14,639 nucleotides of DNA from Methylophilaceae bacterium (GCA_003533095.1 DOEL01000099.1:3218-17856), one strand, 5' to 3'; counted from the first letter of the stretch, positions 1 to 7,748 are shown. The notes: generated from the sequence alone by a model not told the origin. Translations and numbers: made by a program.

Positions 1-258
1 ATGAAAAAAATATTAATCTTGTTTATATTTTATAATTTTTTTGGTTGCTCTTTAAACTCATCTTTAAATACGAAAAATGCTCCTGTGATTGGTGACTCGT
101 CAGACACAATTCTTAATTATTCAACATGGGGCAAGCCTAAAAGTAAGAAAATTATTGTAAGAAGTAATGGCAATGACGAGGAATGGATTTATGAAAGAGG
201 CATACTCTATATTAAGGGTGGCATGCTTACTTCAATTCAGGAATTTGAAGTAAAGTAA
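1..258 (+). CDS. Small putative lipoprotein, DUF2845/BamE-like fold suspected
   Basis: This 85-residue protein begins with a short charged-plus-hydrophobic leader (MKKILILFIF, residues 1-10) and a cysteine at position 16 in the context FFGC. That is a loose lipobox, so lipid attachment at Cys16 is likely but not certain. The mature part has a GDS...WGKP segment (31-46), then EEWIYERG (60-67) and a GGMLTSI end (73-79). This layout resembles the small envelope proteins in which a 'G-D-S...G-P...EEW-Y' core precedes a final strand (DUF2845- and SmpA/BamE-like); the resemblance is from memory and no function is claimed. The first base of the window is the A of the ATG, so an upstream start or RBS cannot be judged. 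The gene converges on the helicase gene, with 11 nt between the stop codons and no visible terminator. Confidence 0.6.
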   Translation: MKKILILFIFYNFFGCSLNSSLNTKNAPVIGDSSDTILNYSTWGKPKSKKIIVRSNGNDEEWIYERGILYIKGGMLTSIQEFEVK

Positions 259-269
259 AAAAATGTTAG

Positions 270-2912
270 TTAAATTTTTAATCTCATAAGTTTTGGCACA
301 AAATCTTCAATTTTATTATTTGGTGTTTCAATTTTAATGGGTGCTGTAGGTTTTACTTCGCTAAAATATTTACCGTAAATAACCCAAAGCATAGATAAAA
401 ATGAATTTGAAGCGGGCTTCATTTCATCTTTAAATAACATTGAGCCTACAAGATGAAGTTTTGTTTTTGCTCTTGTCATCGCAACGTAAAGCAATCTTTT
501 TAATTCATTTTCTTCCTTATTTTTCTCAATGTTATAAATTAAATCATGTAAATGAGGCAGTTTATTATCGGGCTCACTAAATGCTGTGACATCATATAAG
601 CGATTATTTTTAGTGTAATTATCAGTCAGTATCATTTTTTTATCTGATGCGCGTGTGGTTGAATTTAATGAGGGAATAATTACAGCATCAAATTCGAGGC
701 CTTTTGCCTTGTGAATGGTAAAAAATTGAATACGCTCATCAGTTGAAGGAATGTCGGATAAGTAAGTTTTTGTGATTTGTTGCTCGACTAACTCAAAGTC
801 AATCGCGATAGGCGTGCTTGATTTTTGTAAAATATCGAAAAATTTATTTATATCCAGCATGTCATGGGTGTTATGAAGACATAGTTCCCCACCTAAATCC
901 ATCCATACTGACTCTATAAGCCTTCTAATATGAATCTTATTTTGATGTTCAAATGCATTTTTTAGTATGTCGACAAATCGATTAATTCTTTTTCTTCCGT
1001 CGGAAGAAATAGTATTAATTTTGTTTGTATTATTAATAATTTCCCATACAGTAGATATATGATCATCTTCAAAGAGCAGCGCTAAATCATTCAGCGTGAT
1101 ACCACACCAAGGAGCTCTGAGAATTGCAAGCCAATGAATTCGGTCGCTTAAATCAAGAATCGCGTAACTTAAGGAAAGAATATCCTGAATTGATTGATGT
1201 TGATCTAACGCATCTATTTCTACTGCATTAAATTTTAAATCAGGTTTAAATTTGCGAATGTAATTTATTAATTCTGAAAGGTGACTTCTTGATCTTGTAA
1301 GAATAGCAATTTTTTCATGACCAGCAAATGTATCAATTAAATTACATACATACTTAGCTTCCTCAGTATCAACATCAGTTCCCTCATCAAATGTTAATGC
1401 ATGAAACTTAAATTCACTTGTATTGAGATCACTTTCATTTTTTACTGAGAAAAAAGGCTTATAACTTACAGCACCCTCAGGAATGGAGTCTTCTTTTGGC
1501 AGTATTTTTTCAAATATTTGATTGATGTTACTTACAATAAGAGAAGATGATCGCCAATTATCTTTAAGTCGTATGGTTTCTAAAGGGATTGTATTAAAGC
1601 CATTTTTTTTGGCTTCAATAAAAATACTGACATCAGCCTCTCTAAATTTATAGATAGATTGCATAGGGTCGCCCACACAGAAAATAGTTTTCTGGGTTTC
1701 AGATGTCCATCCATCTACTATTTTCTTTAAGAAATTAAAGTGGCTTCTGCTTGTATCCTGAAACTCATCAATAAGTAAATGTGAAATCTTATAATCCAAA
1801 GATAATAAAAGATCACTTGCTGTATCGTTTTTACCTAAGGCTTCATTAGCTATTTCTATGATCTCAATAAAATCAACTGTATTACTTTCTCTGAATAGCC
1901 TTCTTAGTCTTTTATCGCATTGAAGAAGAAGATTAGAGATAGATTTAAGTTTTATGACATATTCTTCATTGATAGGCTCTGAAATATCTTTGATAGCGAT
2001 TAAACAATCAATATTAGGTAGATTGCGACATTTAGCCTTATAAAATTCACCTTCTTCATCATTATTAAATCCTTCTCGTACTGAAAATGAAACTCGCCTA
2101 GTATTTTTGTCAGTAAATAAAATTTGTGCAATTGTTTGCCATAATGGAATTTCTTCTATATCAAAATTAAAGTAATTTTTACCTCCAAGATTTATGTGAT
2201 TACTAAGCTTTTTATTTTCAAGGTAGTGGAGCACTTGAATAAGATCACTTAGCTGATTATCGTTTAGTGAATCTTTAATGTTTTGATAAATAGGCTTAAT
2301 TAAATGATCAAGATAGTCATTAGTTTCCTTAATAATTTTCGCGTTTACTTTTTGAGTGAGTATATGGCATCTAGATTTCCACTGGTCACGAATCGACAGC
2401 ATCGTGGTTAAGCGACGATTAATCTTTTCATATTCATTGTCATAGTGGCTAAAGACAATTTTAATGTCTTCTATATTTTCTTGAGTCTGTAATATTTGCT
2501 TAACCGATTCCTCGTAGAATTTTTCAGGATTATCAGTAATATTGGGCTTATCACCCATTTTGCTTAATATGGGAATTTGACTGACGACGTTATGACAGAA
2601 TTTATCAATAGTCATTATCTTAAGTCGAGATAGGTCATGCTCAATGTTCCAGCCTTTTTCTTGTGAGCGCTTTAGAATTGTTTTAGCAAAAGGACTGTCG
2701 CCTTTTTTAATGCGCTCTAATATCTTAGATTTCATTTCAGAGGCTGCTTTCTTTGTGAAAGTGATAGCTACAATTTCCTCGGGGGCGTCAACTATAGTGA
2801 GTAGTTTTAAATATCGATCTGTGAGTAAGCGTGTTTTACCTGAGCCTGCCGGAGCTTCTACAATAAACGAGCTCAAATGAAGAGCTCTTTCTCTTAATTC
2901 GATATCACTCAT
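270..2912 (-). CDS. AddA-like UvrD/Rep superfamily 1 helicase, lacking a C-terminal nuclease-type domain
   Basis: This 880-residue superfamily 1A DNA helicase probably acts as the motor subunit of a double-strand-end processing (AddAB/RecBCD-like) complex. All helicase motifs are intact: Walker A EAPAGSGKT (19-27), motif Ia ITFTKKAASEM (50-60), IMTIDKFC (99-106), Walker B LLIDEFQDTS (379-388), motif III VGDPMQSIYKFREAD (413-427), motif IV NWRSS (452-456), motif V FTIHKAKGLEFD (731-742) and motif VI LLYVAMTRAKTKLHL (807-821). An active ATP-dependent translocase is expected. The protein ends about 60 residues after motif VI, at PKLMRLKI. Family members I remember run to roughly 1100-1200 residues, with a further C-terminal domain that is nuclease-like in AddA. 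No PD-(D/E)xK motif is present here. The ATG overlaps the stop of the upstream nuclease-like gene as ATGA, which indicates translational coupling and co-expression of the two subunits. Confidence 0.9.
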   Translation of the reverse strand: MSDIELRERALHLSSFIVEAPAGSGKTRLLTDRYLKLLTIVDAPEEIVAITFTKKAASEMKSKILERIKKGDSPFAKTILKRSQEKGWNIEHDLSRLKIMTIDKFCHNVVSQIPILSKMGDKPNITDNPEKFYEESVKQILQTQENIEDIKIVFSHYDNEYEKINRRLTTMLSIRDQWKSRCHILTQKVNAKIIKETNDYLDHLIKPIYQNIKDSLNDNQLSDLIQVLHYLENKKLSNHINLGGKNYFNFDIEEIPLWQTIAQILFTDKNTRRVSFSVREGFNNDEEGEFYKAKCRNLPNIDCLIAIKDISEPINEEYVIKLKSISNLLLQCDKRLRRLFRESNTVDFIEIIEIANEALGKNDTASDLLLSLDYKISHLLIDEFQDTSRSHFNFLKKIVDGWTSETQKTIFCVGDPMQSIYKFREADVSIFIEAKKNGFNTIPLETIRLKDNWRSSSLIVSNINQIFEKILPKEDSIPEGAVSYKPFFSVKNESDLNTSEFKFHALTFDEGTDVDTEEAKYVCNLIDTFAGHEKIAILTRSRSHLSELINYIRKFKPDLKFNAVEIDALDQHQSIQDILSLSYAILDLSDRIHWLAILRAPWCGITLNDLALLFEDDHISTVWEIINNTNKINTISSDGRKRINRFVDILKNAFEHQNKIHIRRLIESVWMDLGGELCLHNTHDMLDINKFFDILQKSSTPIAIDFELVEQQITKTYLSDIPSTDERIQFFTIHKAKGLEFDAVIIPSLNSTTRASDKKMILTDNYTKNNRLYDVTAFSEPDNKLPHLHDLIYNIEKNKEENELKRLLYVAMTRAKTKLHLVGSMLFKDEMKPASNSFLSMLWVIYGKYFSEVKPTAPIKIETPNNKIEDFVPKLMRLKI

Positions 2913-5509
2913 TGCTTAGTTTGTTCAAATTGAAGTATGCGTTCAGGCAGCCTTAAGATAGGCTTAACCTGACAATAAGCTAAATCTTTTTCCCTTACAA
3001 ATTTGGTAGCCGCATTACCTGATTCATAGCTTTTAATTGCATCATCAATTCGATATTTCCAGAATTCGATTAAATCGTTCCAAGATTTGTATTGCGAGGC
3101 AGAGAAATCCTTAATGCCTTGAAGAAGAGTCTTATCTCGACCAATACCAATCCATTGAGGTTTTGACGTATTAATGACACCAATCGCAATAGCATCAATT
3201 GGTTTATTTGAGGCAAAGAGGGCGTAAAACGGCATTTGCAGCTCACCATATGCATTTAAAAACCATTCGTTAAGAGTTTTTGTGGTGCCAGATTTATAAT
3301 CAATCACAATATTGTGTTGATTTACTTCATCGATGCGGTCAATCTTGATATTAAAATTTAGGCAACCTAAATGAATAGCTATATTTTTTTCCGTCTCTTT
3401 GACTTCAAAATCACCTCTTTTTAATTCATGATTAACCCAGTTTTTAAGATAGCTTATTAAGCGTATTTCTTCGATATCAAAAAATTCAGATAAGATCCTA
3501 GGGTTGTTTTTCTTTTCAATAGATATATTTTTATGAGTAATTTCTTGAATTTTATTTGATAATTCACTCTCATTTAAAGTGCTTACTAGCGACGATGATT
3601 TATATTCATTCCAGAATTGTTCTAGGGTTTTATGGAAGAGATTTCCACGCAATCTACTAGTTAAATTTTCTTCAACTTCTTCTTCTATTTGTTTGGCACC
3701 AAGTCTAAATTCATAAAATGCCCAAGCAGGGCAAATGGATTGAGCTTCGAGTAATTTTATGCCTGATTTAACTGTTTTTTGTACCTTAATACTATTTGAA
3801 GTACTATCTTCAATATATTCAATAACATCATGATTATATTGATTTTTTATGTATTTAAAATTCGTATCTTCAAGTAATTTCGAAGATACAATACTATAAA
3901 GTGTTGATGATGGAAAAGCCTCCTCTTCACCCATTTTTTTAGCATATGAGAGTGTGACAAAAGGTGATGTATGAATAAACTTTCCTAAAATTTGCGAGGC
4001 GTTTAAATGACGTTTTTCATGCGTGTTGATATGTCTTTCGTGCTGAATTTTAATGGGTATAAATGGATTGTATTGATGTGGTATCGGCCAGTGATGTTCA
4101 TTTAAATTCATAATCCATGTAGCATCGTAATTTTCATAAACAGACTCATGGAAGCCTGTAATATCAATTTTAAAACTGCCTTGATGCTGATGCTGATAAG
4201 TTGTTTTTTTAAGGTAATACTGAAGTATATCTATCATCTCTTGGATAGATATTTCACCCATCAAATTGTCTAACGAGGATATCGTTTCATTAGTTTTGTT
4301 CCATGCTTCATAAATACTTTCTTCAAAAGTATCTTTAGGAATTAAAAGACAAGATTGAATATTCTTTAAATATTGATCAAATGCTTTAATCCATTTTGCT
4401 GGAGTTCTCTTTGTTCGCCATTCTTGATGTGAGGCATGTATTTGCTTTAAATGTGTCTTAAGGTAGGGTATTTCATCATTCAAGCCTTCAATTAACTCAG
4501 ACATTTCAATGAGATCTTTAATTGAGATATTGCCTTTTCTTTTTCTTCCTAGATAGTTAATAAGCCTATAGCGTTTACATAACTCATCACGGTCTGACCA
4601 GCCATTATGACTAAGGATGTTTTTAATTTCATTGACCTTAGAGGTACCTCGAGCAGCCAATTCAATTAGTTTTAAGTTTAAATAAACCACAGATAGATGA
4701 AATAAAGGCGTATTTAATGAAAAGCGATAAATTCTTTTTTCTTGAGATAGGCTTGGTGTAAATGTTTCTGGATGAAATGTTTTATCAAGCATGCTAGAAA
4801 AGCGATCAATAATTTGATCCAGCTGTGGTGTCACAATCAATATTTTTTTATTATTTTCTATTTGTGTTTTACACCACGCGACAATTTGCATGCACTCATG
4901 TTCTTCGTTAAGAAAAACATGTGATTCAATATAAGGGGTGATTTGTGAGGGTTTAAAAAACTCGACCTCAACTTGGGTTTTACATGCCTCAATAAACGAT
5001 TCCTCAATAGGTGTTATAAATTCAAAATCTACAAAATGAAGAGGGTGTTCAATTGAAATATCACCATTTCTGATGTGTTCTTCAGTTATCTTTAAAAAAT
5101 TATTAAAAGTCGTAACATTTTTATCGCTACAATATTTTTTAAAAATGAGACGCCAAGCGTTAAAAAATGCATGTTCTTCACTTCGCTCTTCACTTTTTAA
5201 GGTATTTTCACCAATATTGAATTGATCAATCAGGCGATTAGCTTGAATTGCAGTTTCACTTAAGTTTTCAATATTAGATAAATCAAAAAATGATTTCTTA
5301 TCTCGCTTAATACAACTTTCCCATAACAATTTTTCTTCAATACCATTGAGAATACGATATGGCATATCGATATTTGGGTTTTTTTTAAAAAGGCTATTGA
5401 TGAAATCAGGGAGTGCCATCACCTTTTCTTTTGAATTAAAGTGCTGGCTTAATTTAAAAGCTTCTTTTGAATTGCGGCAGAGATAGATAGGCTTTTGCTC
5501 AGAATGCAT
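2909..5509 (-). CDS. AddB-like PD-(D/E)xK nuclease family DNA repair protein (TIGR03623-type)
   Basis: This 866-residue protein is the probable partner of the downstream helicase in double-strand-break end resection. The N-terminal half has the general AddB-like layout but no Walker A (GxxGxGKT/S), so it is probably a structural, ATPase-dead helicase-like scaffold. The C-terminal third is a RecB-family nuclease: His626 in GNLFHKTLE, Asp724 in KIDRID, Asp737 and Lys739 in IDYKSG, and Gln758...Tyr762 in ELQMPFYALF. All of its catalytic residues are present. Length and layout fit the roughly 900-residue proteobacterial 'probable DNA repair protein' family (TIGR03623, related to AddB). The Fe-S cysteine pattern that brackets the nuclease looks partly lost: Cys593 (ICPAWAFYEF) and Cys846 remain, but Leu843 and Leu852 sit where further cysteines are expected. 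The start ATG at 5509 has only a weak AGAAG directly before it. Confidence 0.85.
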   Translation of the reverse strand: MHSEQKPIYLCRNSKEAFKLSQHFNSKEKVMALPDFINSLFKKNPNIDMPYRILNGIEEKLLWESCIKRDKKSFFDLSNIENLSETAIQANRLIDQFNIGENTLKSEERSEEHAFFNAWRLIFKKYCSDKNVTTFNNFLKITEEHIRNGDISIEHPLHFVDFEFITPIEESFIEACKTQVEVEFFKPSQITPYIESHVFLNEEHECMQIVAWCKTQIENNKKILIVTPQLDQIIDRFSSMLDKTFHPETFTPSLSQEKRIYRFSLNTPLFHLSVVYLNLKLIELAARGTSKVNEIKNILSHNGWSDRDELCKRYRLINYLGRKRKGNISIKDLIEMSELIEGLNDEIPYLKTHLKQIHASHQEWRTKRTPAKWIKAFDQYLKNIQSCLLIPKDTFEESIYEAWNKTNETISSLDNLMGEISIQEMIDILQYYLKKTTYQHQHQGSFKIDITGFHESVYENYDATWIMNLNEHHWPIPHQYNPFIPIKIQHERHINTHEKRHLNASQILGKFIHTSPFVTLSYAKKMGEEEAFPSSTLYSIVSSKLLEDTNFKYIKNQYNHDVIEYIEDSTSNSIKVQKTVKSGIKLLEAQSICPAWAFYEFRLGAKQIEEEVEENLTSRLRGNLFHKTLEQFWNEYKSSSLVSTLNESELSNKIQEITHKNISIEKKNNPRILSEFFDIEEIRLISYLKNWVNHELKRGDFEVKETEKNIAIHLGCLNFNIKIDRIDEVNQHNIVIDYKSGTTKTLNEWFLNAYGELQMPFYALFASNKPIDAIAIGVINTSKPQWIGIGRDKTLLQGIKDFSASQYKSWNDLIEFWKYRIDDAIKSYESGNAATKFVREKDLAYCQVKPILRLPERILQFEQTKQ

Positions 5510-5515
5510 GCTTCT

Positions 5516-5544
5516 ATTGTAAACTTATCCCCGTTAATTATTAT
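5516..5544 (-). promoter_or_regulatory. Candidate promoter of the nuclease/helicase operon
   Basis: On the minus strand a TACAAT hexamer (plus-strand 5516-5521, one mismatch to the -10 consensus) lies just before the start codon at 5509. The best -35 position, 17 nt upstream (5539-5544), reads ATAATA and is poor. Transcription would begin about 7 nt after the -10, which is at or next to the ATG, so the message could be leaderless. No other gap exists upstream of this operon, so a promoter here is expected, but the exact boxes are a guess. Confidence 0.3.
5517..5544 (+). promoter_or_regulatory. Candidate promoter of greB-earP
   Basis: TTGTAA (5517-5522, four of six matches to the -35 consensus) and TATTAT (5539-5544, five of six matches to -10) are separated by 16 nt, in the only gap ahead of greB. 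The predicted transcript start (about 5551) is only a few bases before the greB ATG at 5554, leaving no room for a Shine-Dalgarno sequence, and none is seen. The elements overlap the opposing candidate promoter of the repair operon, so the two directions may compete. Confidence 0.4.
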
Positions 5545-5553
5545 TAAAAAAAT

Positions 5554-6039
5554 ATGACTGAGCGTAAAAATTACATTACCAAGCAAGGATATCAGCGCCT
5601 AAAGGAAGAGCTCGATTTCTTAGTTAAAGTTGATCGACCTAAGGTTGTTGCAGATGTTTCATGGGCTGCGAGCAATGGTGATCGTAGTGAAAATGGAGAT
5701 TATATATATGGGAAGAAGCGCTTACGTCAAATTGATGCAAGAGCTAAATTTTTATTTGGCCGCATTGATGAAGCGGTGGTGATCGATGCTTCAATGCAAG
5801 AGCAACAAGATAAGATTTTTTTTGGTGCGTGGGTAACTTTACTGAATGAGTCTGATAATTCAGAGCATTATTATCGAATTGTGGGGCAAGATGAAATTGA
5901 TACTGAAAAAGGCTTTATTAGTTGGGTATCACCCATTGCTGAGGCGCTTTTAGGCAAAAACTTAGATGACGAAGTGAAAGTTGAAACTCCAGGAGGCTTA
6001 GTTAAATTTAGAATAATTGATGTGGCTTATCATGAATAG
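5554..6039 (+). CDS. greB: Transcript cleavage factor GreB
   Basis: GreB binds the secondary channel of backtracked RNA polymerase and stimulates cleavage of the extruded RNA 3' end, letting elongation resume. The 161-residue length matches GreB (about 158 in E. coli). The N-terminal coiled coil carries the tip motif SWAASNGDRSENGDY (36-50), with the two catalytic acids Asp43 and Glu46, followed by the basic KKRLRQID patch (54-61) that contacts RNA. The C-terminal FKBP-like domain includes FFGAWV (about 90-95), YYRIVGQDEID and ISWVSPIAEALLGK. The WAAS/ENGDY context and the FFGAWV block distinguish it from GreA. The start gives MTERKNYITKQGYQRL, the normal Gre N-terminus. No Shine-Dalgarno sequence is visible. 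Its last 8 nt overlap the start of earP. Confidence 0.95.
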   Translation: MTERKNYITKQGYQRLKEELDFLVKVDRPKVVADVSWAASNGDRSENGDYIYGKKRLRQIDARAKFLFGRIDEAVVIDASMQEQQDKIFFGAWVTLLNESDNSEHYYRIVGQDEIDTEKGFISWVSPIAEALLGKNLDDEVKVETPGGLVKFRIIDVAYHE

Positions 6040-7132
6040 CAAAAGCCCTATCGTGTGCCATTTAATATGCAAGGTGATTGATTTTTTTGGAGATATTGGT
6101 ATTGCCTGGCGTATAGCAAAACAGCTTAAGAATGATTTTAATGTTGAAGTACATCTTCTCGTTGATGATCTAGTGACTAGTCAGAGATTAATACCTTCAA
6201 TAGATACTTCTCTACAAAAACAAACAATTGAAGGCATCAGAATTTATTGTTGTGATTTTAGTGAAGGTTCAACATCCTTGCCACCACCTCCAGATTTCGT
6301 GTTTAATCTTTTTAATATAGATTTGCCGCATAACTATAAAAAACTTGTTAAGCGCAAAAAGTCTAAATATATTGTGATTGAATATTTATCAGCCGAACCC
6401 TGGGTAGATAATTTCCATTTAAAACCTTCTATAGATCCTGAATCAGGGCTTATTAAAACCTTTTTCTATCCTGGGTTTACGAATCAAACCGGCGGCCTTA
6501 TTCGCGAGAAGAACTTATTCTTCCGTCGAGAAGCTTTTGATCAATCTAAACGCCATAACGTAATTCATTCATTAGGCGGAGATCCTAATTTATACTCGAT
6601 ATCACTCTTTTATTATCCAATACAAAAAATTGATTTTTTTCTTGATTCGATAGATCGCTTAAAGAAACCTATTCAATTTTTTATACCACAATATCTATTT
6701 GATCTTTTAAAGCTAAGAAATGAGTATCAATTTATTCGTATCATTAATTATCCATTTTTAAGTCATGATGATTTTGATGATTTACTGTGGTCATGTGATC
6801 TTAATTTTGTGCGAGGTGAAGATAGCTGGATTAGAGCTATTTGGGCGGGCAAGCCTTTTATTTGGCAACCTTATATTCAACAAAATAACATTCATATAAT
6901 TAAACTTAAGGCTTTTTTAAAACGTTATTGTGAAACTTGCGATCAAGATTTATCAGAGATTTTAATTAAAATGCACGACGACTGGTCGAATAACAAATTT
7001 AATGAAGTTTTATGGCTTGATTTTTTTAAAGAACAAGCTCGTTTAGAAGCTTTTGCATTAAAACAAAGTCATTATTATTTTAAAGAAGCTTCGTTTGTAG
7101 AGAGTTTGATCGATTATTGTTCTGAAACATAA
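6032..7132 (+). CDS. earP: EF-P arginine 32 rhamnosyltransferase EarP
   Basis: EarP transfers rhamnose from dTDP-L-rhamnose to Arg32 of elongation factor P in the cytoplasm, inverting at the anomeric carbon. This is a GT-B fold enzyme of 366 residues. The N-terminus VIDFFGDIGIAWRIAKQL (15-32) holds the two conserved aspartates (Asp17, Asp21) of the family's D-x3-D-I-G motif. FYPGFTNQTGGLIRE (145-159) and FVRGEDSWIRAIWAGKPF (259-276) are the family's acceptor- and nucleotide-sugar-binding signatures, with Arg261, Glu263, Asp264 and Ser265. I chose the ATG at 6032 because homologues begin just before the VxDxxGDIG motif; an in-frame ATG at 6017 would add MMWLI and overlap greB further. The chosen start sits inside ATGAATAG, so translation is probably coupled to greB. 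The next gene is its substrate, EF-P. Residues 84-87 are four consecutive prolines followed by Asp, which is odd for the enzyme that activates the polyproline factor. Confidence 0.93.
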   Translation: MNSKSPIVCHLICKVIDFFGDIGIAWRIAKQLKNDFNVEVHLLVDDLVTSQRLIPSIDTSLQKQTIEGIRIYCCDFSEGSTSLPPPPDFVFNLFNIDLPHNYKKLVKRKKSKYIVIEYLSAEPWVDNFHLKPSIDPESGLIKTFFYPGFTNQTGGLIREKNLFFRREAFDQSKRHNVIHSLGGDPNLYSISLFYYPIQKIDFFLDSIDRLKKPIQFFIPQYLFDLLKLRNEYQFIRIINYPFLSHDDFDDLLWSCDLNFVRGEDSWIRAIWAGKPFIWQPYIQQNNIHIIKLKAFLKRYCETCDQDLSEILIKMHDDWSNNKFNEVLWLDFFKEQARLEAFALKQSHYYFKEASFVESLIDYCSET

Positions 7133-7146
7133 TTTTCGAGTATAAT
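7117..7146 (+). promoter_or_regulatory. efp promoter
   Basis: A perfect TATAAT (7141-7146) lies just after the earP stop codon. An 18-nt spacer separates it from a weak TTGTTC (7117-7122) inside the 3' end of earP. Transcription would start around 7153, giving a 5' leader of about 35 nt that carries the Shine-Dalgarno sequence. This would allow EF-P, an abundant protein, to be made in excess of the modifying enzyme encoded upstream. Confidence 0.55.
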
Positions 7147-7174
7147 TTCACCCTTTTATTTGGTAGGCATTTCC

Positions 7175-7179
7175 AAGGA
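7175..7179 (+). promoter_or_regulatory. efp ribosome binding site
   Basis: AAGGA is placed 8 nt before the efp ATG. It is the clearest Shine-Dalgarno sequence of the window and supports the start at 7188. Most other genes here have weak or no such motif. Confidence 0.7.
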
Positions 7180-7187
7180 TCAATATT

Positions 7188-7745
7188 ATGAAAATCGCTC
7201 AAGAACTTCGCGCCGGCAACGTGATTATGGTTGGCAATGACCCTATGGTCATCTTAAAAACTGAATATAACAAATCAGGCCGAAATTCAGCTGTAGTGAA
7301 GATGAAAATGAAAAATCTTCTTACTGAAGCCCCGAGTGAAAATGTATATAACGCCAGCGATAAATTTGAAGTGATCGTTTTGGATAAAAAAGATGTCACT
7401 TATTCTTATTTTTCAGACCCTGCTTATGTGTTCATGGATAGCGAATATAATCAATATGAAGTTGATGCTGAAAATATGTCAGAAGCTTTGAATTTTCTAG
7501 AAGATGGTATGCCTTGCGAAGTTAAATTTTACAATGGCAAAGCAATATCAGTAGAACTACCAAATTCTGTAACGCGTGAAATTACTTATACTGAACCAGC
7601 TGTGAAAGGCGATACTTCAGGTAAGGTTATGAAACCAGCTAAAATCAATACTGGTTTTGAATTGATGGTACCTTTATTTTGTAATACGGGCGATAAAATT
7701 GAAATTGATACACGCACTTTAGAATATAAAAACCGCGTTTTATAA
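7188..7745 (+). CDS. efp: Translation elongation factor P (Arg32 type)
   Basis: EF-P binds between the ribosomal P and E sites and promotes peptide bond formation at consecutive prolines. The 185-residue protein has the three-domain EF-P layout: an N-terminal KOW-like domain with the modification loop NKSGRNSAV (28-36), a central OB domain (about 65-125) and a C-terminal OB domain ending in the EF-P signature [13 protein letters not shown]...TGD (150-169). The loop tip residue is Arg32 (codon CGA at 7281-7283), not the lysine used in beta-lysylated EF-P, so modification by the adjacent earP product is the expected activation route. It has its own -10 box and a strong RBS. It ends 3 nt from the convergent tldD stop, with no convincing terminator; an A/T-dominated hairpin with a CGC loop near 7730-7741 is too weak to call. 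Confidence 0.97.
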   Translation: MKIAQELRAGNVIMVGNDPMVILKTEYNKSGRNSAVVKMKMKNLLTEAPSENVYNASDKFEVIVLDKKDVTYSYFSDPAYVFMDSEYNQYEVDAENMSEALNFLEDGMPCEVKFYNGKAISVELPNSVTREITYTEPAVKGDTSGKVMKPAKINTGFELMVPLFCNTGDKIEIDTRTLEYKNRVL

Positions 7746-7748
7746 TTT

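Noticed and set aside
270..5509. Helicase plus nuclease pair as a new anti-phage defence system
   Set aside because: Both proteins fit the chromosomal AddAB-like repair family, there is no mobile element, toxin or other defence gene nearby, and their composition matches their neighbours. Reduced AddAB is the simpler reading.
6017..6031. Upstream in-frame start of earP at 6017 (MMWLI)
   Set aside because: EarP homologues begin close to the VxDxxGDIG motif. The added residues are translated from greB codons read out of frame, and the 6032 start gives a compact 8-nt overlap typical of coupled genes.
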